Part shown: in pieces, positions 1 to 9,460 of the stretch
Layout: every line of letters starts with the position of its first letter
Position numbering within the stretch: the first letter of the stretch is position 1
Source: Phallusia fumigata
Taxonomy: Eukaryota; Chordata; Ascidiacea; Phlebobranchia; Ascidiidae
Reading direction: 5' to 3'
NCBI GenBank assembly: GCA_008931825.1
Contig: QXVZ01032888.1
Span: 54,274-118,273, forward strand
Length of the DNA stretch: 64,000 bases
Notes under the pieces: generated by a model
Databases searched by the model: none
What the model was told of the DNA's origin: nothing
Seen by the model: the letters and a program-made list of their open reading frames with translations, nothing else
Position numbers and translations under genes: made by a program

Positions 1-186
1 CCTGATACGCTGGTGGATAGTTGGGTCATAAAAAAACGATTCAAACCTGACAGCTTGGTGATTTTCAACCGTTTTTATACTATTGACGGACATTTAAAGC
101 TTAAATTCCCCCACCAGAGGTGTAGTTCGTAACTAGTATGTTTGTATCAGTATATTTAGCATAAACATTACAGATATTATCCGAAA

Positions 187-479
187 CAGTTCCCAACCTG
201 GGGGTCGCGACAGATATGTGATATTTTCACAAACGCAGACAGATATTTAATATTTTTATATCTTTTTGGCCTGCGTCACCTGTCTTGTCAGGTACGATAA
301 GCAGTAGGCTATGTGCCTATAGCTAACTGCTCAGGCAATTGTCATTGAAACGTCACAGTAATTATTGTCATCAACACTGAAATCCTCAGGCTAAGGCCAT
401 AAAGTTACAAAGCCAGCCGTCTCATGGCGCAAAAGTGAATTATAGGGGGTCACCAGTCAGAAAAGGCTGGGAACCACTG
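187..479. repeat. hAT-type MITE in USP32 intron
   Basis: The right end reads GGCTGGGAACCACTG and the left end is its inverse with three bases missing (CAGTTCCCAACC). Inverted ends of the CAGTGGTTCCCAACC kind are typical of non-autonomous hAT elements. The interior has no open frame of note. The element fills the intron just before the first visible USP32 exon. Confidence 0.6.
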
Positions 480-537
480 ATCTAAAACGTGCAATTAAAC
501 TTTAAACAAAATCCCCCCTTGAATTTTTTGCACATAG

Positions 538-1992
538 ATTTAGAACTAATAGACGCAAAATCACATTCACCGCCGCCAGTGCTGCCCGAACCCATAGAAG
601 AAACCTCAACAAACTCCAAAGACACAGAAACCGCCGTTGCGTCGAACACTGGCGGTTCCAAATCGCCCAAGCCAAAGCACATCTCGTTTGCCGAGGACGG
701 GGTTACGAGTTCCCCGCAGAGCCACAGCGAAAGACCCCGATCTCGTAGCGCCGGCACCGCACGATGCAGACAACCGTCGTTTCGCGAAGACTCGCCTCCT
801 CTGTATGATTTATATGCAATTTCGGTAAGCGGTTTCAACCTTTACTTTATAGGCATGGAGTACTGTATATCAGTGTGCCATATACGTTGGCTTGCATAAA
901 ATATTAATATCTTAAGGTTTGAAACCACTGGTCTACCTAAAAGAAAAACTAGAATTTCTATGAATGACTTACTATAAAGTGGAAATTCCTTCTCCTAACT
1001 CACAAAATTCCTCTTCGGTCGAGAGGCGCTGAACCAAACGGAATTAATGTGTTTGGGAACCATGGACATAAACGAATTCCACTGCAATGCAGAAAACGTT
1101 AAAACCCAAATTCTCGTGTTGCAGTGTCACTCGGGTATCCTGGGTGGCGGACATTACATTGCCTATGCAAAGAACAAGACCACGGGCAAGTGGTATTGCT
1201 ACAACGACAGCAGCTGTAAAGAGGTAAGTGCTAAACCTGTGCCGTGGTAACATCGTGTTGGTTCGTGTTGGACTTTCCCATTTTTACCAAATACTGGAGC
1301 TTTCCTTACTGTGGTGACTAGGTACAATAATTTAGATCGAACCGACGTATTTATGCGGTTGTATTAGGTTATGAATGACGTTTAAACCCGCTAATAACAA
1401 CAACTATTAACAAATGCACATTACAAATCATTAAATACACATTGAAATATTGAACAATAGGCGTTATAAAATTCTCAAAGACATATTATAGCAAACTACC
1501 AACAGCATTTTTGTCACTCATTATATGTCATACAACTGCTGAACCTGTTTGACAAAAACAAGTTTCTAATTGTTTAGCTTGCTGTAAATTGTTTTGGCCT
1601 AAACGAAATGCTGGAACGCGGTAGCAAAAAGAAAACGTGTTTACTCATTACTCTACCAAAAAACACGCACGATTCAATTCGAATACTTTGGAATTCAAAC
1701 CTTTCGTATTAAGGTTCACCTTTATTGTGTGGATCTATTAAAGCGAACGTGGTGCGGTCATTGACCGTTACGAATGCAGTTAAAAGCTGGGCTTTCTTGT
1801 CAACATAAACACTCTGTGTAGGTCCCAGCTGACGGGATCAGTGTTGAAACTGCCTACACCTTGTTCTACCAACGTCAGGGCATCGACTATGACGAGTTCA
1901 TGCCCTCTGTTGAGGGGAAGTCCCCCGTGAACACCGACTCGATGGATGACGATTTTAATTCCGACTACAAGCGGTATTGTGTTATCCAGTAG
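538..1992 (+). CDS. USP32: Ubiquitin carboxyl-terminal hydrolase, USP32-like, 3' end (partial)
   Basis: Three terminal exons of a ubiquitin-specific protease, which removes ubiquitin from proteins by thiol chemistry. Exons: 538-824 (acceptor tentative; AG at 551-552 is an alternative), 1125-1223 and 1822-1992, stop TAG at 1990. The first exon encodes a Ser/Pro-rich, probably disordered insert ending PLYDLYAIS. The second carries the catalytic His box (GGGHYIAYAKN) and the YNDSS motif that supplies the acidic catalytic partner. The third ends SMDDDFNSDYKRYCVIQ, the characteristic USP32 tail with a CAAX prenylation box (CVIQ). Junctions are GT-AG and keep frame (YAIS|CHSG, CKE|VPAD). Earlier exons (EF-hand and DUSP regions in the family) lie outside the window. 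USP32 is distinguished from USP6 and others by this tail; the family assignment is firm. Confidence 0.9.
831..930. repeat. Very short hAT-like inverted-repeat element
   Basis: GGTTTCAACCTT at 831 and AAGGTTTGAAACCACTG ending at 930 are inverted partners about 100 bp apart. The right end has the CACTG typical of hAT termini. The left end begins 6 bp after the USP32 splice donor at 825. Probably a small internally deleted element. Confidence 0.4.
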
Positions 1993-3259
1993 CAGCTCTG
2001 CCTATGATTTTACCCGCGCCTTTGCCCGTCCGTAAGCAAAGTTTAAAGAAGCCTGTTTTATCTCAATAGCAGTGGGTCGGCAAAATATTTGCCGGTTTTG
2101 ACAGTCTTGCACTTTTCCATTCCTCGAGTGTTTCTCTTGTGCGCGTGAAGTTTTAAGTTTTTTTCCAATGCTACCTTGCGTTTTAGCGAAGGCGCAAAAT
2201 GACGATTTTATCTTCCTTTCAGATTTTAGACGTTTTTAGTGCGGTTTGCCGATGGGAAACTGATTTGCCACGTGGTAGGCAACACTAGCATAAAAATTTT
2301 ACCAGTTGCTCTTAGAAGGTTCGCCGTGCCCCCCGACCCACCCCTCCCCAACCCTCTTTGAACAAGCCCTGTGTATTAGGTTTGATTGTTGCAGCATTAT
2401 CATTGTTTGCAGCTTAATCTGTGCGTGTTGATTCAACACTTTTATTGTTCATTGTTTTAGTGATTTCTTTTCAAGTGAGTGCTGTCAGTAGATTTTGTTT
2501 ATGTTGTGTTCCCATGACGATCCGCGTCGTCCCATCAGCTTGCTCGGATTTTAGCCAAGGTCAAGTGTCGATTTCACTGATACTTACATTTCGAAAACTA
2601 CAAAAAATTGGTCCAAGAAATTAATTTTCGTCACAAAATTCAGCCTATTTCGCTTTCGTGGTTCAAAGCTTGCAAACATTTTACTTAATGAGGTTTCCAC
2701 TTTTGTTTGTCTCGGCTTATTTTCATTTCACATGTCAGGCAATGGGCTTTACCCTTTCGTGTTAACCTGGTTTAAAAATCTGCATAGTCGACTGTCCATT
2801 TACAATCCTCAATAGAGCGACTTTTGTGCAAAAGCATCTTTGCTGTTGACACACTCAGCATATGATGTCCACATGGACTAAACATTCCATTCGTTCGCAA
2901 TTGCTGTCCGCAACTTTGCCAAATTCGTGTTAAAAACGACTTTCTTTGCTATTATGAAACCGTCTCATGAATTTGACATGCCCAACCTTACTTTCTCCGT
3001 AACAAGAAACTATAAAACTATTGTGGTGCTAAAAAGAAAGAACAGCTCATCACGTCAAAATATACACTTTGTTTTCAATTGCCTTTATGGACAAAAAATA
3101 CAGTTAGCGTTTAAAATTGTGATTTCCTAAGTTTAGGAAATTTCCTAATCCGTAGCGGCGTGATTTGTTTGTTGCTTTTTGATTTCTATGCCACCGCCTT
3201 TTTCGTCGCGAAAAATGAAATTATACCGCGTGTTGTCTCCTTTTCCGTATTCTGCTATG

Positions 3260-3307
3260 CACGTGATCAGTGACGTCACCCGGCCACCAAAGCACGCTGT
3301 GACGTCA
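3260..3307. promoter_or_regulatory. Paired CRE sites with an E-box
   Basis: CACGTG at 3260-3265 is followed by TGACGTCA at 3271-3278 and again at 3300-3307. These match consensus sites for bZIP (CREB/ATF) and bHLH factors. They are placed as if in a promoter upstream of the 7TM gene, but no transcription start can be fixed from sequence. Confidence 0.4.
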
Positions 3308-3653
3308 TGAGACAAAGCTGTTTGTGGTCATCGAGCGCGTCTTTTATGCTGTGACGAATGTCGGTTATACATATTATATTTATGGGCAGTGATTGCGAAA
3401 ATTACAGACTGTCGAAGTGTATTTGTTGTCTAGAAGTGCTATGACAATAGGCTTGTGAATTTGCGGCAAGGACGGCGTTGCTGAAAGACTTTCTGGTGGA
3501 AGTTCATTCGAAAAACAACGTTTTAGTGGATGTGTGGCTACGTTGTTTTAGTTGGCCAGAATTCCTATGGTTTCAATAGCAGACAGAATCCAGTACATAG
3601 CGGGTTATCACTTCAATTTTTAGCGTCGTTGGTGTGCATTTGGACCCCCAAGA

Positions 3654-3845
3654 TACGCAGTACAGTATGTGGCCCATGCGGCAAAATTATCGTGTTTGTT
3701 TGCCACAAATGACATAACCGGTGGGTAAAGCAGTCTTCTGTAGCATGTTAACTTCTGTCGACGACACCATCCACCAGCTTGCGTTATTAAAGTGAAATGT
3801 TTGTAGCATTGGTCGTCAAATATACTCCTATGCGGAAAAATAATT
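3654..3845. repeat. Diverged interspersed repeat, copy 1
   Basis: Aligns in order with 6594-6790, sharing blocks such as GCATGTTAACTTCTGTCG and CGTCAAATATACT. Both copies lie in gene-free sequence. No terminal inverted repeats or coding frame were seen, so the class is unknown. Confidence 0.55.
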
Positions 3846-4503
3846 GATTTATTTTTTAAGCAAACGTCACATGTTTCTCTTTGTGGCATGGCATACGTCA
3901 AGTCACTGACCCAAAGCTTTTAATCAATAAATGAATAATTTACCCTGACACTATTTGACGCAATTATCCAAAAAAGTATAATTGCTAACTCAACCTGAGT
4001 TGACTGAAACATGATGCGCAAATTCGATTCGACCATATGTGATTTGCCACTGAATATTGCACAACCAAATCTCTTTCTCAACTCCATCCGCAGTTGGGTG
4101 TACAATATAAATTCACCAGTGTTTTTCAGAATGAACATTTTGAGTGAGAACTATGTGATTCGTTCTTGACTGGCTGTGCACAAAAGTAGCCAAGCTTAAG
4201 ACTGTTCAACACTGGTGGTTAGAAAATAAGTAACGCTGAAAATACATTGTAGGCTAATTCGATTTAAGCAAATGTTTGAAAAATACTGTAATAGAAAAAT
4301 ACTTTAGTGTAAAATATCAAAGGCTTTTGCAGTATCTATCCTCACAGAAAAACAGTGCAGCTTGTTGTAACATAACTCTGTCCTAATTTTAGTTCAAGTC
4401 AGGCAAAAATATTATTATTTTGCCGAAGTAATTTCGTCATTTGTCTTTGTTTTGTTTTATTTGGTTACAGAAAATATTTGTCAAATTGCTTGTGTTTAAC
4501 ATT

Positions 4504-5523
4504 ATGGCAAACAATTCATCTTTTGCTGACGAAAGCTTAACTGCACCAAGTCTAGGAATGTTGGCTGCTGAATGGGGATTGCTGGGGTGTTTGGCTTTAA
4601 GCACTTTGTACCTGACAATAGCTTCGGCGATCTACCAGTTTACATCAAACCAACCAGGATTGAAGCTGAACAATAGACTGTGCACATTATCTTGTGGTCT
4701 GCTGTTTTTGTTTGTAGCACCTAAAGTTGTTGAGTCCATACACACTTATCCTTCTGTCGCTATTTGCAATTGGATCGTAATCCCCTTCCGACTCTGTCCA
4801 ATATTGTCACGTTTTCTCGTGTACTTGTCCCTGTGGATTCGACAGCATTCAGTTTACAAGTCTGTGTCTTTAACTGCAGTATGGACACGGTTAGCGAGAA
4901 AGTTAAGTCGGGCAGCGTTGATCGGTATTGCTGTATTTAGTGTTGTACAAACTTTAACTATTCCATTAGGTATAATATACCCAGCAAAAAACAGACTTTG
5001 TGGTAGAAACGTCTATGTGATGCCTTTTTTGGTAGTCGGCACAATTGGTTTTTCAATTTCACAACTGATTTTGTTGTTTCTCTTGCTTTTACCTTTTAGT
5101 AAATATTTTTCACGTTTGTTAACCGATGTGAAATCCGTCTACGTGCGTAACGCTTGCACTGCTGTCGTCTGCGTTCTGTCAGATTTGATAACCGCTTTGC
5201 TCCTTCCTTTTACTGACGATCTTCAAAAGTACGTTTCGGAAAAAACTGTTAGCCTTCTTGTATTTCTAAACTTCGTCACTAACGTGACCGCATTGATATT
5301 TTCTTTTTCCGATTACAAGACGAGATTGTTTCCATTCAAACTGCTGCGAAGTGTACAAAAAACGAAAGTTATTGTTCTTCCTCAATCTGTTTACACAGGG
5401 GATAAAATTGTAGAACGCACTGATTCTCAACAACCCAGAGTCATCAATGCATGTGAGAAAGATGTAAAAATCCGGGTCAACACCGTCTCAGCCGGGATCG
5501 GTCAAACTAACTCAGAAAAATAA
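4504..5523 (+). CDS. Uncharacterised seven-transmembrane protein (orphan GPCR-like)
   Basis: Single-exon frame of 339 aa starting MANNSSFADES. The upstream in-frame ATG at 4441 lies before a likely intron acceptor (AG at 4469-4470), so the second ATG is preferred. Seven hydrophobic segments lie at about residues 25-45, 59-77, 85-110, 137-159, 171-197, 216-236 and 248-269, followed by a polar tail of about 70 residues. Asn-Asn-Ser near the N-terminus is a possible glycosylation site. A Cys at the top of segment 3 (AICNW) and one in the loop after segment 4 (RLCGRN) sit where class A GPCRs have their conserved disulfide. Segment 3 ends LWIRQHSVY rather than DRY. I do not recognise the family. 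Plasma-membrane receptor is the likeliest role, by topology only. Confidence 0.75.
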   Translation: MANNSSFADESLTAPSLGMLAAEWGLLGCLALSTLYLTIASAIYQFTSNQPGLKLNNRLCTLSCGLLFLFVAPKVVESIHTYPSVAICNWIVIPFRLCPILSRFLVYLSLWIRQHSVYKSVSLTAVWTRLARKLSRAALIGIAVFSVVQTLTIPLGIIYPAKNRLCGRNVYVMPFLVVGTIGFSISQLILLFLLLLPFSKYFSRLLTDVKSVYVRNACTAVVCVLSDLITALLLPFTDDLQKYVSEKTVSLLVFLNFVTNVTALIFSFSDYKTRLFPFKLLRSVQKTKVIVLPQSVYTGDKIVERTDSQQPRVINACEKDVKIRVNTVSAGIGQTNSEK

Positions 5524-5713
5524 TGATCCAACATCTGTTTTAAGCAAACAATTAGTTGTGCTATTAATCGTAAAAACGTTTTTCTCAGAAAGTTATGTTG
5601 TGCTGCGTATTTTTGTACCAAAATCTTTTATCGTTTGTCTGCACGTCGTGAAGCAAACGTGCGATGTTTATTTACATACGTGTGTGTGATTTGTAAAAGA
5701 GTAAGCAAACATG

Positions 5714-5719
5714 AATAAA
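5714..5719 (+). terminator. Polyadenylation signal AATAAA
   Basis: AATAAA lies about 190 bp after the stop of the 7TM gene. It is the first canonical signal downstream and probably sets the mRNA 3' end. Confidence 0.55.
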
Positions 5720-5785
5720 TACCAAACAGCAAGTATGCTAAGACTTGTTATTACCTGCGAACGATCATGGAAGACAAAAACTGCC

Positions 5786-5920
5786 CAATAGCATAGCCAG
5801 CTCAAAATTTTGAGGGCGGGAGGTGGGCCAAGTAACCCAACTTAATGTAAAACTTAGAGATTTTTTTCAGGAGTAGCCTACTTTAATGTAGAATTTCGAA
5901 ATTTGGGGCATGGTCCTTTT
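5786..5920. repeat. Interspersed repeat, copy 1
   Basis: Shares an ordered block with 16400-16530: a GCCAG-containing start, CAAAATTTTGAGGG, then AAGTAACCCAAC and CAGGAGTAGCCTACTTTAAT. No open frame. Likely the end of a retroelement or a MITE; class not determined. Confidence 0.6.
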
Positions 5921-6117
5921 CATATTGGTTTTATTAAAAACCATTTTAACCTTACAAGCAGATAATTCGTGATGGTGCGGCGAATAGAATATGTTCAAGT
6001 AACTTCAATACAAGTCGGCCGCGTGTGTCGATTTAACTCATCGCGGCAAATTAATTCGAAAAATTTATCGTCCATTGAGTAAAAATTAATTAATTCTCTC
6101 TTGAAAAGAATCCTACA

Positions 6118-6349
6118 GGCCGATTCACACCAGATGCGTTTAACGGCTTGCGGCACGTTTTTTTGATCTCGCGGCAAGCAGGGGGGCACTTACACAAGCC
6201 GGGACCAAAGTTTATCCATCAGACACGGCCAAAGTTTTTTATGTTAGATAGATAGACTTTGGTCCCGAATTGTGTAAGTGCCCCGCTGCTTGCCGCGAGA
6301 TCAAAAAACCGTAACGCAAACCGGTAGACGCATCTGGTGTGAATCGGCC
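6118..6349. repeat. Fold-back (palindromic) element
   Basis: GGCCGATTCACACCAGATGCG at the left is the inverse complement of the right end. The match continues with few mismatches through the arms (about 6118-6214 and 6252-6349), around a spacer of about 35 bp. A transcript would fold into one long hairpin. No target duplication could be fixed. Confidence 0.8.
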
Positions 6350-6593
6350 TTTATACTCTCTAAAATTCCAAACGCTGACCCCAAATGAAATATGGCTGGC
6401 ATGAGTCCAACCAGTCTTAACCATTGGGACTAAACTTTAAGAAAGTCCGAACTCAGCGAATTGTTACTCTACTTTTAGCAACGCAAGTGTCTGCCCCTCA
6501 AATACAAAGGTATCGAGCACACGTGCTAATCATTTTGTCAAGTCAGCAAGAGTTGAAGTTTTGTCGCAATTTGTGAGGTTTGTAACGGCGACA

Positions 6594-6790
6594 CGCAAAG
6601 TAGTATGTGGCGTTGCGGCAAAACGGGATCATAGTATTTATTTCCCGCAAAGGAAATAATCGGCGGACAAAGCGGTCTTTTGAAGCATGTTAACTTCTGT
6701 CGGCGACACGACGCCACTCGCTTGCGTTATTCTATTGGAGCGTTTATAGCATAGACCGTCAAATATACTTTTATAAAAGAAAATAATAGA
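6594..6790. repeat. Diverged interspersed repeat, copy 2
   Basis: Second copy of the repeat at 3654-3845; see shared blocks there. The remainder of 5524-7823 outside this, the fold-back and the repeat at 5786 holds no supported gene. Frames of up to 131 codons at 6967-7423 on both strands overlap each other and match nothing I know. Confidence 0.55.
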
Positions 6791-7823
6791 AAGAGTTAAA
6801 TAACTTGGGGATTTTTAAACTGACCGCCTCGAAATTTGCAAGTCTTGTGCAATTATACAACTGTAAATACAACCAATTAACTGGTGGTAAGTTTTGGCTT
6901 TTATTACCTTTTGTCGCTCGGCCATAATAGCTTCAACGAGTGCTCGAGGTCAAGCAGGGATGTTGGTCAACAAAACATGGACGTTGCAGTTAATAGTCGC
7001 CCCCGGGCATGTTCTGTGTAGTGGTCATTGGGTATTGGGATGCAATTACTGTGTGACCGCGCCTGCAGACTTGAAAGTGTCAGGGAAATGTTGCAGGTGA
7101 AGAAAGTGACGTGTAATGTGATGTCTGAGCTGAACTGTGTTGGTTTAGTTTTTCGAAGTTTCGAGGTGGTGTTTATATGTCCTAAGTGGTGTATGGTCAC
7201 ATTTCTGCTTGTACGAGCTGGAGTTGTTTGTAGTAGACATGCATATGGTGCAATAAAACGTTTGGTTTTGTTAATATGCAACTGTGTTGTAAATAAGTCT
7301 CTAAAGTCGTGGCAGGTTGGGTTATTTACCAGCAAGACGAAGTATTCGTTTTCGGTGTTTCGAAGTCAAAGTCAAGCCGACAGATTAAGTTTTACTGAGA
7401 AAATTCGTTGTTCGTTAATGTAACAGGCTACCAGTTCAACAATCGAGACGTTCTCATGCACACCGAGAAAGGGGGCGTAACATTTTGAACGCCTATATAT
7501 GTTCGACGAAGGGTTATTTTATATTTGCAGTAATTCGAGACTAAAACTGTGAGTCTGATGTTGTGGTTCGTGCGACATTATTTTACCGAAGAAAAGAGTG
7601 CGATTTTGTTTGTCTAAAAACTAGTGTATTGGCAAGTTGCCAAATAAACCATCCGCCTATACGTATGCAACCAACTTTTTATGTTACAGAGCCTGTCCTT
7701 AAAATTTGTATCAGAAACATGTAAGCCTGTCGTATAGTAAAAAGGCCTAATTGCAATAAACGTTTCATAAATGTTGGAAGCTTCAATTTTTTGCTTGAAG
7801 CTACGGATTAAGGTCTAGAACAG

Positions 7824-9224
7824 ATGTGCTCCCGCAAAATATTCGGTTCCGTGTTTCTGGTGCTTACGGTGTACCTCACTGTATCAGTCCGCCTGTTGAA
7901 GCGAGCCGGGACTTTCCGTCCCAACAGCGCCACCGAAATAACCATCTACTTTCAACATGTGAACAAAACGCTTAAACGCCCAAAATGTCAACTGAAGATT
8001 TCCAACCAAACCAACAGAAATCCGTTTATCAAGTTAGACCCAAAGAAGTTTATTTTACCTGTCTTGTACAACGGCCCCACGAACCAGATGATTGGACTCC
8101 GTGACACTGTGTACCTTGCCATACTTCTGAACCGTACAGTTGTGTTACCAGAATTTCACAAACACCTGACTGACACCTCGGGGCAGTTTCAGCCGGTCGA
8201 CGGCCGGTTAAGAGTTGACATTCAGGCGCTCTCGACTCTTGTGTCTGTGGTCCCTCGCTCGGCTGTTTCAGACCACTGTAGAAATCATTTTGACGTCGCC
8301 TTTCTGGGACAGCCACTTACTCAGAAGCACTTCCAAGTCAACCGTGCGTCACTTGAACGTCTCAACGTCACATTATCCCGCGGTGTAAGGGGTGAACGTT
8401 TCAACACGATGCTGAATCCCAGAGACCCGGCGTTGGTGAAGAAACCCTCGGATTTGCGAACATACTACAAATCAGACGCAAAGTGTGCGATGTTGTACTA
8501 CGCTTATCGCAGCGTAGATGCAAAAGAGACCCCTGAAATGTTACTAAGAGCTAAAGAAATGATTTTAAGCAACACTGATCCCAGTTTGTTGCCTCGAATG
8601 TACAACGACCTTTTATATTCCCTTGTGTATGCGCACATACAAAGACCAAAGTTTATTTCCAGCATAGCCGAAGAGTTTTTGAGGGACGTCATTGGGACGG
8701 ACCAGTACCTTGCTGTGCACTGGCGATTTGATCCTTTGGACTGGCAACGTAAATGCAGAAGGGAAACGACCAGGCCTATTGATACCATGTGCAGACAAGT
8801 AAGCAGCGTGGAAGGTGCTGACATCGTCAACGCCGCCTTAAACTACAACAGCATGGTGTCAAAAGAGTCGACCGAGACCGTTATATATTTCGCGACTCCT
8901 CTCTATCGGGAAGATCTACTCCTAAGTCTGCGCAGAACAGTCGAGGAAATCAACAAACGTGAAAACCTTAGAGTTCGTCTCTTCACTGGTTTGGACCTAA
9001 AAGAACATTTCGACCGGTACAGCGGTTGCTCTGAGCTGTCTGGTAACACCGAAGACGTCCTGGCATTGGTTGAAATGCAGATTTGCGCCATGTCCAGATC
9101 GTTCATGTTCTCCAAACACTCGTCTTGGTCGGCTGAAGTCCTCAACCAACGCGTCGGAAACCAGTTTTCAAAATTTGACCGAGATATTTTAAAGGCGTCT
9201 TTGGAATTTCGCGGGAAACTTTAA
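7824..9224 (+). CDS. GDP-fucose O-fucosyltransferase-like protein 1 (intronless)
   Basis: Single exon, 466 aa. The N-terminus MCSRKIFGSVFLVLTVYLTV is a short tail plus signal anchor, giving a type II Golgi/ER topology. The fold matches the O-fucosyltransferase family (PF10250): NGPTNQMIGLRD at 83-94 followed by ILLNRTVVLPEF (donor-binding region), HWRFD at 299-303 (the H-x-R-x-D motif), and a C-terminal block with SSWSAEVLNQR. Several N-x-S/T sites fit a lumenal domain. It would transfer fucose from GDP-fucose to a protein or glycan acceptor; the acceptor cannot be told. It is the most diverged of three paralogues here and lacks the N-terminal extension of the other two. A truncated hAT-like repeat starts 11 bp after the stop. 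CTATATAT at 7492, about 330 bp upstream, is a possible TATA-like element. Confidence 0.75.
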   Translation: MCSRKIFGSVFLVLTVYLTVSVRLLKRAGTFRPNSATEITIYFQHVNKTLKRPKCQLKISNQTNRNPFIKLDPKKFILPVLYNGPTNQMIGLRDTVYLAILLNRTVVLPEFHKHLTDTSGQFQPVDGRLRVDIQALSTLVSVVPRSAVSDHCRNHFDVAFLGQPLTQKHFQVNRASLERLNVTLSRGVRGERFNTMLNPRDPALVKKPSDLRTYYKSDAKCAMLYYAYRSVDAKETPEMLLRAKEMILSNTDPSLLPRMYNDLLYSLVYAHIQRPKFISSIAEEFLRDVIGTDQYLAVHWRFDPLDWQRKCRRETTRPIDTMCRQVSSVEGADIVNAALNYNSMVSKESTETVIYFATPLYREDLLLSLRRTVEEINKRENLRVRLFTGLDLKEHFDRYSGCSELSGNTEDVLALVEMQICAMSRSFMFSKHSSWSAEVLNQRVGNQFSKFDRDILKASLEFRGKL

Positions 9225-9234
9225 GAAACTAAGG

Positions 9235-9460
9235 CAGTGGTTCTTAACCTTTTTTCTCGACGGTGCCCTTTTAAAATCACCAACCAGTTCTCGTATCTCC
9301 TTCTGCAATTTCCAAAACGTAATTGTTGTCCTCATGTTTAAATAACAATTTTGTTTTGAGGTTATAAATGTACTTCAGTGTCTACACAATTGATCCCTAT
9401 GAGCCAGTATCTATATACCCCCTAGAAACAAATCCCGTACCCCTTTAGGAGTGCTGGTAC
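9235..9460. repeat. Truncated hAT-like element
   Basis: The left end CAGTGGTTCTTAACCTTTTT is a standard hAT-type terminus. The tail holds ACCCCCTAG and GTACCCCTTTAGG motifs usual near the other end, but no matching right inverted repeat is present. It lies in the presumed 3' UTR of fucosyltransferase 1. Confidence 0.5.

Larger units (their letters stand above)
1993..4503. other. Intergenic: USP32 3' flank and upstream of 7TM gene
   Basis: No convincing coding exon seen on either strand. It should contain the USP32 3' UTR, but I find no clear AATAAA close to the stop. Two perfect CRE palindromes (3271, 3300) and an E-box CACGTG (3260) lie about 1.2 kb upstream of the 7TM start. A diverged interspersed repeat lies at 3654-3845. 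A polypyrimidine tract with AG at 4469-4470 could be the acceptor of a 5' UTR intron for the downstream gene. Confidence 0.5.

Noticed and set aside
6967-7423. Overlapping frames of 122 and 131 codons on opposite strands
   Set aside because: No recognisable domain, no splice signals, and each is the shadow of the other.
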